From Gp13-AA77 sp035946575 (lineage in GTDB: Bacteria > Acidobacteriota > Terriglobia > UBA7540): a DNA stretch of 64,000 bases. The notes beneath the pieces were generated by a model. The model worked only from the letters and a program-made list of their open reading frames with translations, had not been told where the DNA came from and made no database searches. The position numbers were made by a program, and so were the translations under genes. The stretch is from positions 18,441 to 82,440 of the forward strand of contig DASYZG010000019.1 of NCBI GenBank assembly GCA_035946575.1, written 5' to 3'. Shown in pieces: positions 1-8,950 of this stretch. Within the stretch, counting starts at the first letter, position 1, and each line of letters opens with the position of its first letter.

Positions 1-76
1 GCCCTTCGGCCAGGAACGCCGCTGCGACGAGTGTGAGTCCTGCGCGAAGTGCTCTTCGGGTCATCACCGCGCTCAC
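1..76 (-). CDS. N-terminus of an exported protein, cut by the window edge
   Basis: Only the first 25 or so codons are inside the window. Read on the minus strand they give a basic start (MTRRALRAG) followed by a hydrophobic Leu/Val/Ala stretch ending near AFLAEG, which looks like a signal peptide. Two in-frame starts are possible: GTG at 76, with GAAGG six bases upstream, or ATG at 64. I prefer the GTG because of its ribosome-binding site. The mature protein lies outside the window, so no function can be given. Confidence 0.4.
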   Translation of the reverse strand, partial: MSAVMTRRALRAGLTLVAAAFLAEG

Positions 77-160
77 CTGTGACCTTCACTTCCTTGGATG
101 TACGCCCTGATACGGGAGTTGCGTTTAAACGGAGCGTCATAAATCCCGCCACAACCGAAG

Positions 161-256
161 GGCCTGTCATTCTGAGCGAAGCGAAGAATCTCGGCATTTT
201 CTCTCATCCTGCAAGACAAATACCGGGATTCTTCGCTTTGCTCAGAATGACAGGCC
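161..256. repeat. Inverted repeat of the 'HSEQSEESR' type
   Basis: Two arms of roughly 35 bases, beginning GGCCTGTCATTCTGAGCGAA and ending with its near-complement, form a long imperfect hairpin. Translated, the arms give CHSEQSEESR and LRFAQND, strings that turn up in many spurious small proteins of bacterial genomes. I treat it as a non-coding dispersed palindrome and not as a gene. It sits between rlmB and the gene at the left edge and may act as a transcript end signal for either. Confidence 0.75.
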
Positions 257-293
257 TGCAGAATCGGCAACGACTTCCGATGCCGTTCATCAT

Positions 294-1028
294 TCATTGT
301 TCATCGTTCCGCTTGTGCCTTTGGCGCGCCGCCTCATACAGCACCACCGCAGCCGCTACGGAGACGTTCAGCGACTCCACGGGACCGTACAGCGGAATGC
401 GCGCCAGATCGTCGCACGTTTCGCGCACCAGCCGGTGCAATCCCTGTCCCTCGCCGCCCAGCACCAGGGCGCAGCCGCCGGAATAATCGAGTTCGAGGTA
501 CGACTTGGCCGCCGCGGCTTCGAATCCGAAGACCCAGATATTGTGCTCTTTGAGCTCGTTCAGCGCTCGCGTGAGATTGGTTACGCGCGACACCTTGAGA
601 TGCTCGAGGGCGCCGGCGGCCGAATGAGCGACGGCGGCGGTCAGCCCGGTCGCGCGCCGCTCGGGGACCACGATTCCGTCCGCGCCGGCGGCTACGGCCG
701 TGCGCGCCACCGCACCCAGGTTGGCGGGGTCTTCCACGCCGTCGAGCACCACGAGCAAAGGCGAAGGGGAAGCGCCGGCCAGCGCGGCGAGGTTTTCGTA
801 GGCTTTGGCCGCGCACACCGCCACCACGTTCTGATGCTGAGGCGTGCCGGCTTCGCGCTCGAGTGCGATGCCGGGAGCGAATCGAACCGGAATGCCGCGC
901 GCGCGGGCAAGCTGCAGGATTTCTTCGACGCGCGGCGAGCGATGTCCTTCGGCAACGAGCAGGTGGTCGATCGGACGCGATCCGAGGGACTCCTTGACGG
1001 CGTTGATGCCGTACAGCGTGTCAAGCAT
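294..1028 (-). CDS. rlmB: 23S rRNA (guanosine-2'-O-)-methyltransferase RlmB / TrmH family
   Basis: SPOUT-class RNA methyltransferase that uses SAM to 2'-O-methylate a guanosine in 23S rRNA. From the start chosen here it is 244 residues, close to the usual RlmB length. The N-terminal substrate-binding part opens MLDTLYGINAV, as RlmB proteins do. The three SPOUT motifs are present: NLGAVAR (from N103), GGEGQG (E193) and PLYGPVESLNVS (about 212-223). The frame stays open upstream, and an ATG at 1130, just 18 bases after surE stops, would add an Arg-rich 34-residue extension. Part of that extension is encoded by a dispersed repeat, so I prefer 1028, but Arg-rich leaders do occur in this family. 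It is downstream of surE in the same direction. Confidence 0.88.
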   Translation of the reverse strand: MLDTLYGINAVKESLGSRPIDHLLVAEGHRSPRVEEILQLARARGIPVRFAPGIALEREAGTPQHQNVVAVCAAKAYENLAALAGASPSPLLVVLDGVEDPANLGAVARTAVAAGADGIVVPERRATGLTAAVAHSAAGALEHLKVSRVTNLTRALNELKEHNIWVFGFEAAAAKSYLELDYSGGCALVLGGEGQGLHRLVRETCDDLARIPLYGPVESLNVSVAAAVVLYEAARQRHKRNDEQ

Positions 1029-1034
1029 GCGGGC

Positions 1035-1064
1035 AGAGCCCGCCCTGAGCGAAGCGGAGGGATG
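1035..1064. repeat. Short dispersed repeat at the rlmB 5' end
   Basis: On the minus strand this reads CTTCGCTCAGGGCGGGCT followed by TGCCCGC. Nearly the same string occurs at about 49668-49696. It encodes SASLRAGSAR just before the rlmB start chosen here. It is probably an inserted mini-repeat in the leader or in an N-terminal extension of the gene. Confidence 0.6.
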
Positions 1065-1147
1065 CTCGCGCTCGCGGGGCGCGCTTCGACGCTTAGCGAA
1101 ATCGCGCTCGCGCCTGTGTGCGGGTCTCATCGAAGTGCCTGGCAACA

Positions 1148-1957
1148 CTAAAAATCTCCGCCGGCCGCGCTCACCGGGGTGACCGTGGCGCCTTCGGGGC
1201 GGGGCGGCGCGGGAACGGTCAGGCTCGACGTCCACGTGGAGAGCCGCTCCAGGCTGGGATAATCGGTGCGATCCGCCTGCAGCGGCGTGATCGAGATTTC
1301 GTGAGCGATAATCGCCGAATAGTCCGAGTCCGGCTCGACGTTCTCCAGCGCCACCTGCTCGTCCTGCCAGTAATAAGGGCGCCCGCGCGGGTCGTGCTTC
1401 TCGTGGACGATGTTCTGGGTAATCTTGCGGCTTTGCGAGGTGAGGCGCACGCCTTTGACTTCGCCGCGCGGCACGTTCACGTTCAGCATGACGCCGGGCG
1501 GAAGTCCTTCGCGCAGCACCTGGGCGGCGAGTTCCGCCGAGAATGCCGCGGCGATGGTGAAGTCAAGAGTCTTGCGCGAAGCGAGCGACATGGCGATCGC
1601 CGGCACGCCGTGCAGGGTCGCTTCCAGCGCCGCGGCCACCGTGCCGGAATAGATCAGGTTTTCACCCAGGTTCGCTCCGGGATTGATGCCCGAGACCACG
1701 AGATCCGGCGGCGTTTTCATCAACTGGTGCAGCGCCAGGATGACCGCGTCCGCCGGCGTGCCGGAGACGGCGTAGTGACGCTCGTCGATCGCATAGACCC
1801 GCAACGGCGAGTGGATGGTGATTGACTGGCTGGTCGCGCTGCGCTCGGAATCGGGCGCGACCACCAGCACGTCCCCGAGCGCCGCCAAGGCCTTCTCGAG
1901 GGCCTTCAGGCCCGCGGCATGAATACCATCGTCGTTGGTGACAAGAATTCGAGTCAT
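1148..1957 (-). CDS. surE: 5'/3'-nucleotidase SurE
   Basis: Metal-dependent survival protein that dephosphorylates nucleoside monophosphates in the cytoplasm. It is 269 residues from the ATG at 1957, which gives MTRILVTNDDGIHAAGL, the classic SurE start with the two metal-binding Asp at positions 9 and 10. Further family signatures are SGTPADAV and SGINPGANLGENLIYSGTV, the Asn-rich active-site loop. The frame is open further upstream to 2059, but that part matches nothing in SurE. The Pro-rich C-terminus ends 120 bases before the rlmB start; the two genes probably share a transcript. Confidence 0.93.
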   Translation of the reverse strand: MTRILVTNDDGIHAAGLKALEKALAALGDVLVVAPDSERSATSQSITIHSPLRVYAIDERHYAVSGTPADAVILALHQLMKTPPDLVVSGINPGANLGENLIYSGTVAAALEATLHGVPAIAMSLASRKTLDFTIAAAFSAELAAQVLREGLPPGVMLNVNVPRGEVKGVRLTSQSRKITQNIVHEKHDPRGRPYYWQDEQVALENVEPDSDYSAIIAHEISITPLQADRTDYPSLERLSTWTSSLTVPAPPRPEGATVTPVSAAGGDF

Positions 1958-2055
1958 GGCCGTCAGTAAGAGGAAGGCCCGATATTGCCGCGTCAGCCCT
2001 GGCAGTGTCCGCGTAAACACCAGTCTAGCACGGGACATAGAGCAGTCGCGGGCGG

Positions 2056-2240
2056 GCAATTCTCAGCTTCGTTTCAGGTTCGCTTTAGGCTCGTTTTCGG
2101 CACTTTTTGCTTATTTTTCAACAACTTGTCGTCTCTTCTCTTTCTCGGCTTCGTTTAGCTTCGTTTAGCTTCGTTTTAGGTTCGTTTTTAGGCGATTTTC
2201 CTTATTTTTCAATAACTTCTCAGCTTCGTTTTGGACATAT
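2056..2240. repeat. Imperfect tandem repeat, two units of about 75-85 bases
   Basis: Unit one (about 2056-2131) and unit two (about 2146-2229) share strings such as AGCTTCGTTT, AGGTTCG and CTTATTTTTCAA followed by TAACTT or CAACTT. Read on the minus strand, both end in codons for KANLKRS or KTNLKRS and a stop, as if the 3' end of a Lys/Asn-rich gene had been duplicated. That last point is inference. Confidence 0.6.
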
Positions 2241-2439
2241 TTGAGGGGGGGAGGGGGTAGCTCTCTGCCGGTTTCAAGATCCGGCGGCTGGCCAGGCGCG
2301 AAGGACTCCTCCGCTTGGCACGCGGTGGCAGGGTCTGTCGCTGAATGCTTCCCGCCCGACAGACGGAATCCAGAGGCTGCGGGGCCGTCTGCTGACGCCA
2401 GTATGGCCGCAAACTCATCATGCATTAACCCTACACCCC

Positions 2440-2488
2440 AAAATTGGGAAAATGGAGAAAAATGAGAAAACTGAGAAAATTTATTTTC
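2440..2488 (+). repeat. GA-rich dispersed element, copy 1
   Basis: The unit GAGAAAA or GAGAAAAC is repeated in 7-9 base steps behind a TTGGGAAAATG head and closes with TTTATTTT. Two further copies are at 13726-13792 (same strand) and 48810-48881 (opposite strand). No significant hairpin is visible; the element is strongly purine-biased. Confidence 0.7.
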
Positions 2489-2793
2489 TCATTTATAATC
2501 AGTGGATTATCCTGTGGAAAACCGGCAGTGCCCGCTGGACGACTGCCGGTCGTCACCAATCGGCTCGCCGGCGGCTTCGGACACCCGGGCAACAAAACCA
2601 GCCAATTCTACAAGACGAGGCGTCCGGTTGTGCGCTGCAGCCGTTCGTGTCCTTTCGGTGAGGCTGCTGGGGCAGGTCACGGACTGGGGGAAAATCCCCG
2701 CGGAACGGTGCCAGACTTCCGAGCACTCGGGGCAGCGGCTTCGGAGGAGCCGGTTCAATAATTCAAGCTGGCTACTCTCAATCTTCGGCGCGC

Positions 2794-4251
2794 TTACAAT
2801 GCATCGATGGCATCCGCGACGCGGTTGGCGGAGCGGGTGGCGGCCTCCTGTCCCCAATTCAGGTTGTCGGTATAAGCGCTGGCGAAGTGCACGCGTCCGA
2901 CGGGCTCCATGATGGCCGGCCACATCTTCTTGAGATCGCCGACGCGGTAGGTCACCGCCTCGCACGCCATGGCCCAGGACTCATTGGCCCAGGTTTGGAT
3001 CACGGCCTGCTCGATGTCCTCCGACTTGCCCCAGTAGGCGCGGCGGAACGCGGCCAGTGCGTCCTGGGCCGTGGCGCTGTTAACGGCTGTCGCCACCAGG
3101 ATGGCGCGCGGCGTGTCCACTTCCTCGGCCATGCGCCACATCTCGCTCAGATTGGGATCGGTGCCCTCCCAGTTAGGGCTGATCCCGTCCCGCTCCCAAA
3201 AGGCTGACCTCGACTGGAAGACCGCGCGGGAGTACATGTCGTAAAGCATCGTGTTAATGGCATAGGCCTTGGGCTCAGGCCAGGCAGGCTTCACGGCGAC
3301 CCTGCGAAGCAGGTAGGCGTCCATGCAGCAGACGAGATAATCCGCATCCATCGTCCTTTGCCGGTCGAACTCCCGATAGCTGACCCTTACGCCGCCCGAA
3401 TCGTGCTCGATGCCGGTAACAGGAGCGTTCAGATGAACGCGCTCGGCGAGGCGATGCGCAAAGGCATCCGGCAGCATCTGGTTTCCGTTCTTCAGCCGGT
3501 AGACAACGGGAGGAGCCAGCGGCACGCCGCGTCTTTTCAGGACTGCGGCATGCCAGATCATGTGCAGCGCCGAGCCCTCGTTCCCGATGAACCCGATCGC
3601 AGCCGCCGAAGCGCCATCCTTCTTCAAGAGGTCGTTGAACGACTCATCGTCGAGGTTGTTCAGGCCCGCGTCGAAGGGCCTGTATTCATCGTGGAAGCTG
3701 TCGAGATAGGGATTCAAATACAGCGAGGGGAAGTCCCACCAGGGATGCTTCCCGAGGTAGTCGATCTCATTCTGATTGAAGCCAAAGCCGGCTAGAACTC
3801 CGGGGTTGGCGAGGTCCGCATCCGTGTAGCGCTTTCCCTTGATGAAATGAACCATGTTCTCGCGGTGCGGGTAGTAGAGCGGGGTGAGGTTAAACTCACG
3901 CACATAGCCCCAATAGAGGTCGTACCCGGGCTTGGTGAAATGCTCCGCGCCCACGTCGGCGTAGAGCCCGTCGGAAAGGGGATCGTGAATCGTCTTGACG
4001 TGGCCGCCCGTGCGCCCGGAGGCCTCAAACAGCACCACGTCGTGCCCGCGCATCATCAACTCGTAGGCGCAGCACAGGCCTCCGATACCCCCGCCCGCCA
4101 CCACGACTTTGCGAGGATTGCGCGCCCGGGATCTCTGGCGCGGTGGCGCCGATTGTTCCTGGCCCGCAAAAGTCCCGCTTGGGGAAATCACTCCTGCTGC
4201 CAGAGCGCCCGCTGCCGTCTTGAGGATGTCGCGCCGCTTCATACCTGCCAT
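2794..4251 (-). CDS. Tat-exported FAD-dependent amine-oxidase-like oxidoreductase
   Basis: 485 residues. The N-terminus MAGMKRRDILKTAAGALAAGV is a twin-arginine signal, so the folded flavoprotein should be exported. A Rossmann FAD motif GGGIGGLCCAYEL follows at about residue 53, then the E of LFEASGRTGGH that contacts the ribose, and a C-terminal FAD segment (RVHFASAYTDNLNWGQEAATRS). The pattern is that of flavin amine oxidases and phytoene desaturase-like enzymes; the substrate cannot be told. ATG 4251 has GGAGG 11 bases upstream; ATG 4242 (MKRRDIL) is an alternative. It is followed downstream by an 836-base gap and preceded on the same strand by a secreted protein gene. Confidence 0.8.
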   Translation of the reverse strand: MAGMKRRDILKTAAGALAAGVISPSGTFAGQEQSAPPRQRSRARNPRKVVVAGGGIGGLCCAYELMMRGHDVVLFEASGRTGGHVKTIHDPLSDGLYADVGAEHFTKPGYDLYWGYVREFNLTPLYYPHRENMVHFIKGKRYTDADLANPGVLAGFGFNQNEIDYLGKHPWWDFPSLYLNPYLDSFHDEYRPFDAGLNNLDDESFNDLLKKDGASAAAIGFIGNEGSALHMIWHAAVLKRRGVPLAPPVVYRLKNGNQMLPDAFAHRLAERVHLNAPVTGIEHDSGGVRVSYREFDRQRTMDADYLVCCMDAYLLRRVAVKPAWPEPKAYAINTMLYDMYSRAVFQSRSAFWERDGISPNWEGTDPNLSEMWRMAEEVDTPRAILVATAVNSATAQDALAAFRRAYWGKSEDIEQAVIQTWANESWAMACEAVTYRVGDLKKMWPAIMEPVGRVHFASAYTDNLNWGQEAATRSANRVADAIDAL

Positions 4252-4399
4252 AGATCAGCCTGCCTCCGCCCTTACAAGGCGACAGTCAAAAGTCGACCGT
4301 TGGAGATTTCCGAAAATTCGCCGCGCGCCGCATGAAAGCAAAGGATAAACCGGGGAGCATCCCGCCGGAGAAGGGCGGAATCCCGGGACAGAAGGGCAG

Positions 4400-5572
4400 C
4401 TAAGGCGGACCCTCCGGCGCCGATGCGGCGTCCGTTACGCCTTGAATCTGGATGCGCACCCAGCGCGGAATATAGTCGTTGGCGCAGACCAGATCGCTGC
4501 CGTCGTTGGCATTGACGTTGTAAGAGAGCAGAATTCCGGTGCTGCCGGTGAACTCCGGATGCGCCTTGGCGTTGTAAGTGACGAGCGTACCTGCCTTGCA
4601 GCCCGCGGCGCCGGCTTCCGGCGTGGTGTAGACGGTGGTCTTCGCCGACCACGGCCCTTGGGGCGAGCAGGAGTAATAAGTTGTGACGTGCGACCAGAGC
4701 GGGTACGGCGGGTTCTGCGGGTCCATGCCGGTGAGCATATAGAACGGCCCCGTCGTCGCCGTAAACCTGTTGACGCTGTACTCGCCGGTCGTCGCGGTGA
4801 CGCCGGTCATCGGGGTGGCATTGGAGGCGCCGGTCGTCCACGAACTGGTGGTCGCGTTCCAGAATTGCCAGAGGCTCGCATTGGTGAGATTGCCCAGCGA
4901 GGTGACGCGCGCCACGTAAGGCTCCTTGTTGTCGTTACCCGGATCTTTCAGTCCGTAGATGTAGATATAGCCACCGTTCTCGAGCAGCCAACTTCCCCAG
5001 ATGATGGCCGTGCTCTCCGACCGCACGGGCTGAATCGAAAGGATTGCCATGCTGGGATAGGAGAGCGTGGCCACGGAGTTCCCGGCAAACCTGATCTTCG
5101 GGGTCCATTGGCCGAGCATTACTTTGACCTGATAGACACCGGGCGAGGGCTCGACCAGCAGCGGCCCCCCCACCCAGAACCAATTCGCCCTGGTCGGGGG
5201 CACGAAATAGGAGCTGGTGCTCGGCGGATAGCCCACCGTCGTGTACGAATTGTTCACCGGATTCCAGATCGTGAGCGAATTATGGGCCTGGAAGAGGTCG
5301 CTCGAGCGCATGCGCGTCTGGGAGTTCACCGTGCCGATGTAGGAGTCGGACCACAGGAACAGAGAATCGCCGTCAGGGAGCGCCAGCGAATAGGAACCGT
5401 CGGCGCCGGTCCAGCCCGGACCGTTCTGCATCATCAGGGTGTCGAACGTCGAGTCGATCGTACCCTGGCCGGGGGCCGGGGGCAGGGTACAGGACTGCGC
5501 CCGGAGCTCGGTATCCGACGAGGCGGCCAGCGCCAGGAACGTAAGCGCGATTGCGATCCCAGGACGTTTCAT
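4400..5572 (-). CDS. Secreted propeller-like protein of unknown function (DUF4185/DUF5005-like)
   Basis: 390 residues from the ATG at 5572, which has AGAGGGG upstream. The start MKRPGIAIALTFLALAAS is a signal peptide. The mature part is rich in Trp, Tyr, Ser and Gly and carries repeated blade-like segments (DGDSLFLWSDSYIG, NWFWVGGPLLVE, AIIWGSWLLENGGYIYIYG, RVTSLGNLTNASLWQFW, PFYMLTG), as in five-bladed glycosidase-like propellers. The DGD-LWSD segment could hold acidic residues of a carbohydrate site. I name the domain family only as a likeness; no catalytic function is established. It may be co-transcribed with the FAD oxidoreductase, though 148 bases separate them. Confidence 0.65.
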   Translation of the reverse strand: MKRPGIAIALTFLALAASSDTELRAQSCTLPPAPGQGTIDSTFDTLMMQNGPGWTGADGSYSLALPDGDSLFLWSDSYIGTVNSQTRMRSSDLFQAHNSLTIWNPVNNSYTTVGYPPSTSSYFVPPTRANWFWVGGPLLVEPSPGVYQVKVMLGQWTPKIRFAGNSVATLSYPSMAILSIQPVRSESTAIIWGSWLLENGGYIYIYGLKDPGNDNKEPYVARVTSLGNLTNASLWQFWNATTSSWTTGASNATPMTGVTATTGEYSVNRFTATTGPFYMLTGMDPQNPPYPLWSHVTTYYSCSPQGPWSAKTTVYTTPEAGAAGCKAGTLVTYNAKAHPEFTGSTGILLSYNVNANDGSDLVCANDYIPRWVRIQIQGVTDAASAPEGPP

Positions 5573-5715
5573 CGTACCGGTACCCCTCTTAACGAGCGGC
5601 GTGCCTGCAGCGTGCACGAAAGCGGAATTCTACCAGATACCGGGGATGGTTTCACGAATCAGCGACGAGAGACGGGAAGGCATTCAGGGCGGGGAGGACA
5701 CCGCCGCTACGGCAG

Positions 5716-8271
5716 CTACTCGATTCGCAACGCTCTTGAGGGCGATATCGACGCAGCGCGGCTGGCCGGAATCAGGGAGGCGACCAAGGCGCAGAGCGCA
5801 AGCGCCAGGGCGGCCACGGTCAGGGCGAGGGGATCCCAGCTCGAAACCCCGTACAGTTGCGACGAGATCAGCCGGCCCGCGCCAACGGCGAGCGGCAGGC
5901 CGATCCCGAGCCCAATCAGGACTCGCCGGAAGGCTCCGCCGAGCACCAGTTGGACGATCCTCGACCGATCCGCTCCCAGGGCCATGCGAATGCCAATCTC
6001 GTTCGTGCGCTGCGCGACGGCATAAGCCGTGACGCCGTAGAGTCCGACGGCAGCCAGCGCCAGGGCCACGATTCCGAACAGGCCGGCGAGGCTGGCGACC
6101 GCGCGCTCCTGGTCGAACGTGAGATCGACCTGCTGCTGCAACGTCCTGACGTTGATCATGGTCAGGTTGGAATCCACGTCCGCGAGGGTCTTCCTCAGAA
6201 GCGGCTCCAGAGTGCCCGGCGGAGTGCCGGTCACCAGCATGATGCCGCGGACCAGGTGCGAGCCGTGCTCGACGGACTGCATCATGGGCTGTTTGTAGTC
6301 CACGTGCTGGGCGAGCGGGACGTAGAACATGGCCGGCGCCGGCCGGCTGCCGCTCCAGCCTGCGAACTTGGCATCCCGAACGATGCCTACGATGCGGAAG
6401 GTTCCGCTGTTCTCGGGCATGTCCAGCCCAAAGTGCTTGTCGAGCGGGTCCTCGCCGTTCTTGAAGAAGCGCTTCACAAAGGCCTGGTTGACGATCGCCA
6501 CCGGCGCCGTTGTCTCGTTGTCACTCCGGCTGAAATATCGCCCGCGCAGCAGGGTCACGCCGAGGTCCTGGAGATAGCCGGCGCTCACGCGGTCCCAGGA
6601 AGAACCCGATTCCTCGCCCGGCTTGGGCGCGGGATGCCCCTGCACCAGGACGCCCTCGCCCCAATTGTCGGTGAGCGGGTTGTAAGTGGCGAGCCCGCTC
6701 GAGCGCACGCCGGGCAGTTGATCGAGCCGGTCTTCCAATTCGCGGTAGAGCGCGGACAGCTTCTCGTTCGAGTAGGTGCTCGGCGGATTGTGGACCGACA
6801 CCAGAACGCGCCCGGAGATCTGATAGCCGAAGTCCTGATGCTCGAGCTTGCTCAGGCTGCGGCCGAGCATGGTGGCGCCGGCGACCAGCACCACCGAAAA
6901 CGTCGCCTGCACCACCAGCAGCGCCTTGCGGGCGAACGAGGAACGATCGCCCACGGTGCGGCCCGCGCCATGCAACGCCTCCGCGGGATCGGTCCGCGTG
7001 GCGAACCAGGCCGGCGCGGCGCCAAAGATGATCCCGGTCAGGAGGGTGAGTCCAAAGGCAAATCCCAAAACCGCGGTCGAAGGTAGTGGACTCACGGGCA
7101 GAAAATGGGCGCTGTGGAACGCCAGCGTCAGCAGCAGGCGCGCCGCTCCAATGGCGACCACGATCCCGGCGATGCCGCCGCCGATGGCCAGCAGCACGCT
7201 CTCCGTCAGGGCCTGGGTGATGATCTGACGGCGCGAGGCGCCGATGGCCAGGCGCACGGCGGTCTGGCCGCGCCGCGAGACCGCGCGCGCCAGCAGCAGG
7301 TTGGCAACATTGGCGCAGGCGATCAGCAGCACCAGCCCGCAGACGGCCAGCAGGATCTGCAGGCTGCGCCCGTACTGCTCTTTCATCTCGTCCACGCCCG
7401 CGCCCGCCGGCACCACGTTGATCACCTGCTTGGGCAGGTCATGAATGACGTCCGGCATCCAGTTGGCGGGATAGCCCGAGTCGTACTGCATCCACTGCCG
7501 GAGCACGCCCGTCAGGCGCGCGGACATCCCGTTGATGGAAGCGCCCGGCCGCAGCCTGCCGATGACGCGCAGCCAGGCGGCGATGGGCTGCGTCAACAGG
7601 CTGTTCGGGGCGTCCACCATGGGCTCCTGCTCGAGCGGGAGCCAGATTTCGGGCGGATCGCTGCGCAGCGTCTCGCCGAAGAACCCGGGAGGCATGACAC
7701 CGATAACCGTGAACGGATGCCCGTCGACCATGAACGTCGAGCCGATCACGGAGGGGTCGCTGTTATAGACAGTCTGCCAGACATGATGGCTGAGCACGGC
7801 GACGGGAGGCGCGCCCGGCTTGTCGTCATCGGGGGTGAAGACCCGCCCGCCGAAAGCGCCCACGCCCAGCGTGGAGAAGTAGGTTCCGGTGACGTACTCG
7901 GAGCGCAGCGAGCGCGCGGCGAGCTCGCCCTCGCGCCTCACGGGCTGCTCCCAATTGCCGGCCTGGAAAGCCATCACCTCTTCAAATTCGGGGCTCTGCG
8001 CCTTGAGCCGCTCGAATAGGGGGAAGGAATAGAATCCCCAGCGGCCCTGGGGTCCGCCCTCGACGCAGCAGTCGTCGCCGTCGCCGATGCGATAGAGCAT
8101 GCCGGGGTCCTTGACCGGCAAGGAAGTCAGCATCACCGCATGAATCAGGGTGAATATGGCCGTAGTTCCGCCGATCCCAAGAGCCAGGGTGAGGACGGCG
8201 GCCGTGGTAAAGACCGGCGACCGGCGGAACTGTCGCATGGCGTATCGAAGATTGCTGATCGTCTTTCGCAT
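5716..8271 (-). CDS. ADOP-family ABC permease (MacB/FtsX-like)
   Basis: 851 residues, with AGGGAG eight bases before the ATG. An N-terminal basic stretch (MRKTISNLRYAMRQFRRSP) leads into a first membrane helix and a MacB periplasmic domain (SEYVTGTYFSTLGV, VLSHHVWQTVY, VIGVMPPGF). A first FtsX permease unit with GLVLLIACANVANLLLARA follows, then a second MacB/FtsX copy ending SRAASISPSRALRIE. The duplicated permease without a nearby ATPase gene is the 'acidobacterial duplicated orphan permease' design. Substrate unknown; such proteins are thought to export peptides or act in cell-surface mechanotransmission with an ATPase encoded elsewhere. It is transcribed alone. Confidence 0.9.
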   Translation of the reverse strand: MRKTISNLRYAMRQFRRSPVFTTAAVLTLALGIGGTTAIFTLIHAVMLTSLPVKDPGMLYRIGDGDDCCVEGGPQGRWGFYSFPLFERLKAQSPEFEEVMAFQAGNWEQPVRREGELAARSLRSEYVTGTYFSTLGVGAFGGRVFTPDDDKPGAPPVAVLSHHVWQTVYNSDPSVIGSTFMVDGHPFTVIGVMPPGFFGETLRSDPPEIWLPLEQEPMVDAPNSLLTQPIAAWLRVIGRLRPGASINGMSARLTGVLRQWMQYDSGYPANWMPDVIHDLPKQVINVVPAGAGVDEMKEQYGRSLQILLAVCGLVLLIACANVANLLLARAVSRRGQTAVRLAIGASRRQIITQALTESVLLAIGGGIAGIVVAIGAARLLLTLAFHSAHFLPVSPLPSTAVLGFAFGLTLLTGIIFGAAPAWFATRTDPAEALHGAGRTVGDRSSFARKALLVVQATFSVVLVAGATMLGRSLSKLEHQDFGYQISGRVLVSVHNPPSTYSNEKLSALYRELEDRLDQLPGVRSSGLATYNPLTDNWGEGVLVQGHPAPKPGEESGSSWDRVSAGYLQDLGVTLLRGRYFSRSDNETTAPVAIVNQAFVKRFFKNGEDPLDKHFGLDMPENSGTFRIVGIVRDAKFAGWSGSRPAPAMFYVPLAQHVDYKQPMMQSVEHGSHLVRGIMLVTGTPPGTLEPLLRKTLADVDSNLTMINVRTLQQQVDLTFDQERAVASLAGLFGIVALALAAVGLYGVTAYAVAQRTNEIGIRMALGADRSRIVQLVLGGAFRRVLIGLGIGLPLAVGAGRLISSQLYGVSSWDPLALTVAALALALCALVASLIPASRAASISPSRALRIE

Positions 8272-8401
8272 CGCAGTTGCTCCCTGACCCTTCTACGGAC
8301 TGGAGAGGCGCCAGGTTCCGGAAAACGGCAGCCCCAACTCCCAAGTGACGAATGGCAACCGCGGATGGTGAGTTTTCCGTCGTCGACTTATAATCCAGTC
8401 C

Positions 8402-8950
8402 ATGGCACATCAGTTCACGACCTCCTACCTCGCAGACTCGCTCGCGACCTTCCGCGGCATCAAGGCCATGGGCGAACGCGCCATGGCGCAGGTGACGGAC
8501 GATCAGCTTCAGGCGGCGCTCGATCCCGAGTCGAATTCCATCGCGGTCATCGTGAAGCACCTGGCGGGCAACATGCACTCGCGCTGGACGGACTTCCTCA
8601 TCTCGGACGGCGAGAAGCCGGACCGCAATCGCGACGCCGAGTTCGAAGCCCCGCCCTCTACGCGCGCGACGCTGATGGAATTGTGGGAATGGGGATGGCG
8701 CCTGGTCTTCACCGCGCTTGAACCGCTCACCGACGCGGACCTCGGCCGCACCGTCTACATCCGCAACGAGCCGCACTCCGTAACGCAAGCGATCAATCGC
8801 CAGGTGGCGCATTACGCCTGCCACGTCGGGCAGATCGTCTTTCTGGCCAAACACCTGGCGTCGTCGAAGTGGACGTCGTTGACCATCCCGCGAGGGAAGT
8901 CGGCGGAGGTCAACGCGAAGATGGCGAACAGGTCCACCACAACGAAATGA
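8402..8950 (+). CDS. DinB-like / DUF1572 protein
   Basis: 182 residues beginning MAHQFTTSYLADSLATF. The helical-bundle pattern and the conserved pieces IVKHLAGNMHSRWTDFL and INRQVAHYACHVGQIV place it in the DinB/YfiT-like four-helix metal-binding superfamily. The His of VKHL and the two His of AHYACH are candidate metal ligands. Relatives include thiol-S-transferases and many proteins of unknown role. It is transcribed away from the ADOP permease, with a 130-base divergent spacer, and has a Ser/Thr/Lys-rich tail. Confidence 0.8.
   Translation: MAHQFTTSYLADSLATFRGIKAMGERAMAQVTDDQLQAALDPESNSIAVIVKHLAGNMHSRWTDFLISDGEKPDRNRDAEFEAPPSTRATLMELWEWGWRLVFTALEPLTDADLGRTVYIRNEPHSVTQAINRQVAHYACHVGQIVFLAKHLASSKWTSLTIPRGKSAEVNAKMANRSTTTK

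Larger units (their letters stand above)
1958..2793. other. 836-base intergenic stretch rich in repeats
   Basis: No convincing gene. It holds an imperfect tandem repeat (2056-2240) and a GA-rich dispersed element (2440-2488). On the minus strand, about 2510-2760 reads as an open stretch containing RCPECSEVW, a zinc-ribbon-like knuckle, but I see no good start codon or ribosome-binding site for it. It could be a decayed gene fragment. A G-run at 2246-2258 is notable. Confidence 0.5.

Noticed and set aside
73..297. Small minus-strand frame with HSEQSEESR
   Set aside because: The string comes from an inverted DNA repeat and is a well-known type of spurious protein.
4442..6025. Long plus-strand open frame of 527 codons
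   Set aside because: It lies opposite two well-supported minus-strand genes and has the Arg/Gly/His/Pro-rich composition typical of antisense frames in GC-rich DNA.
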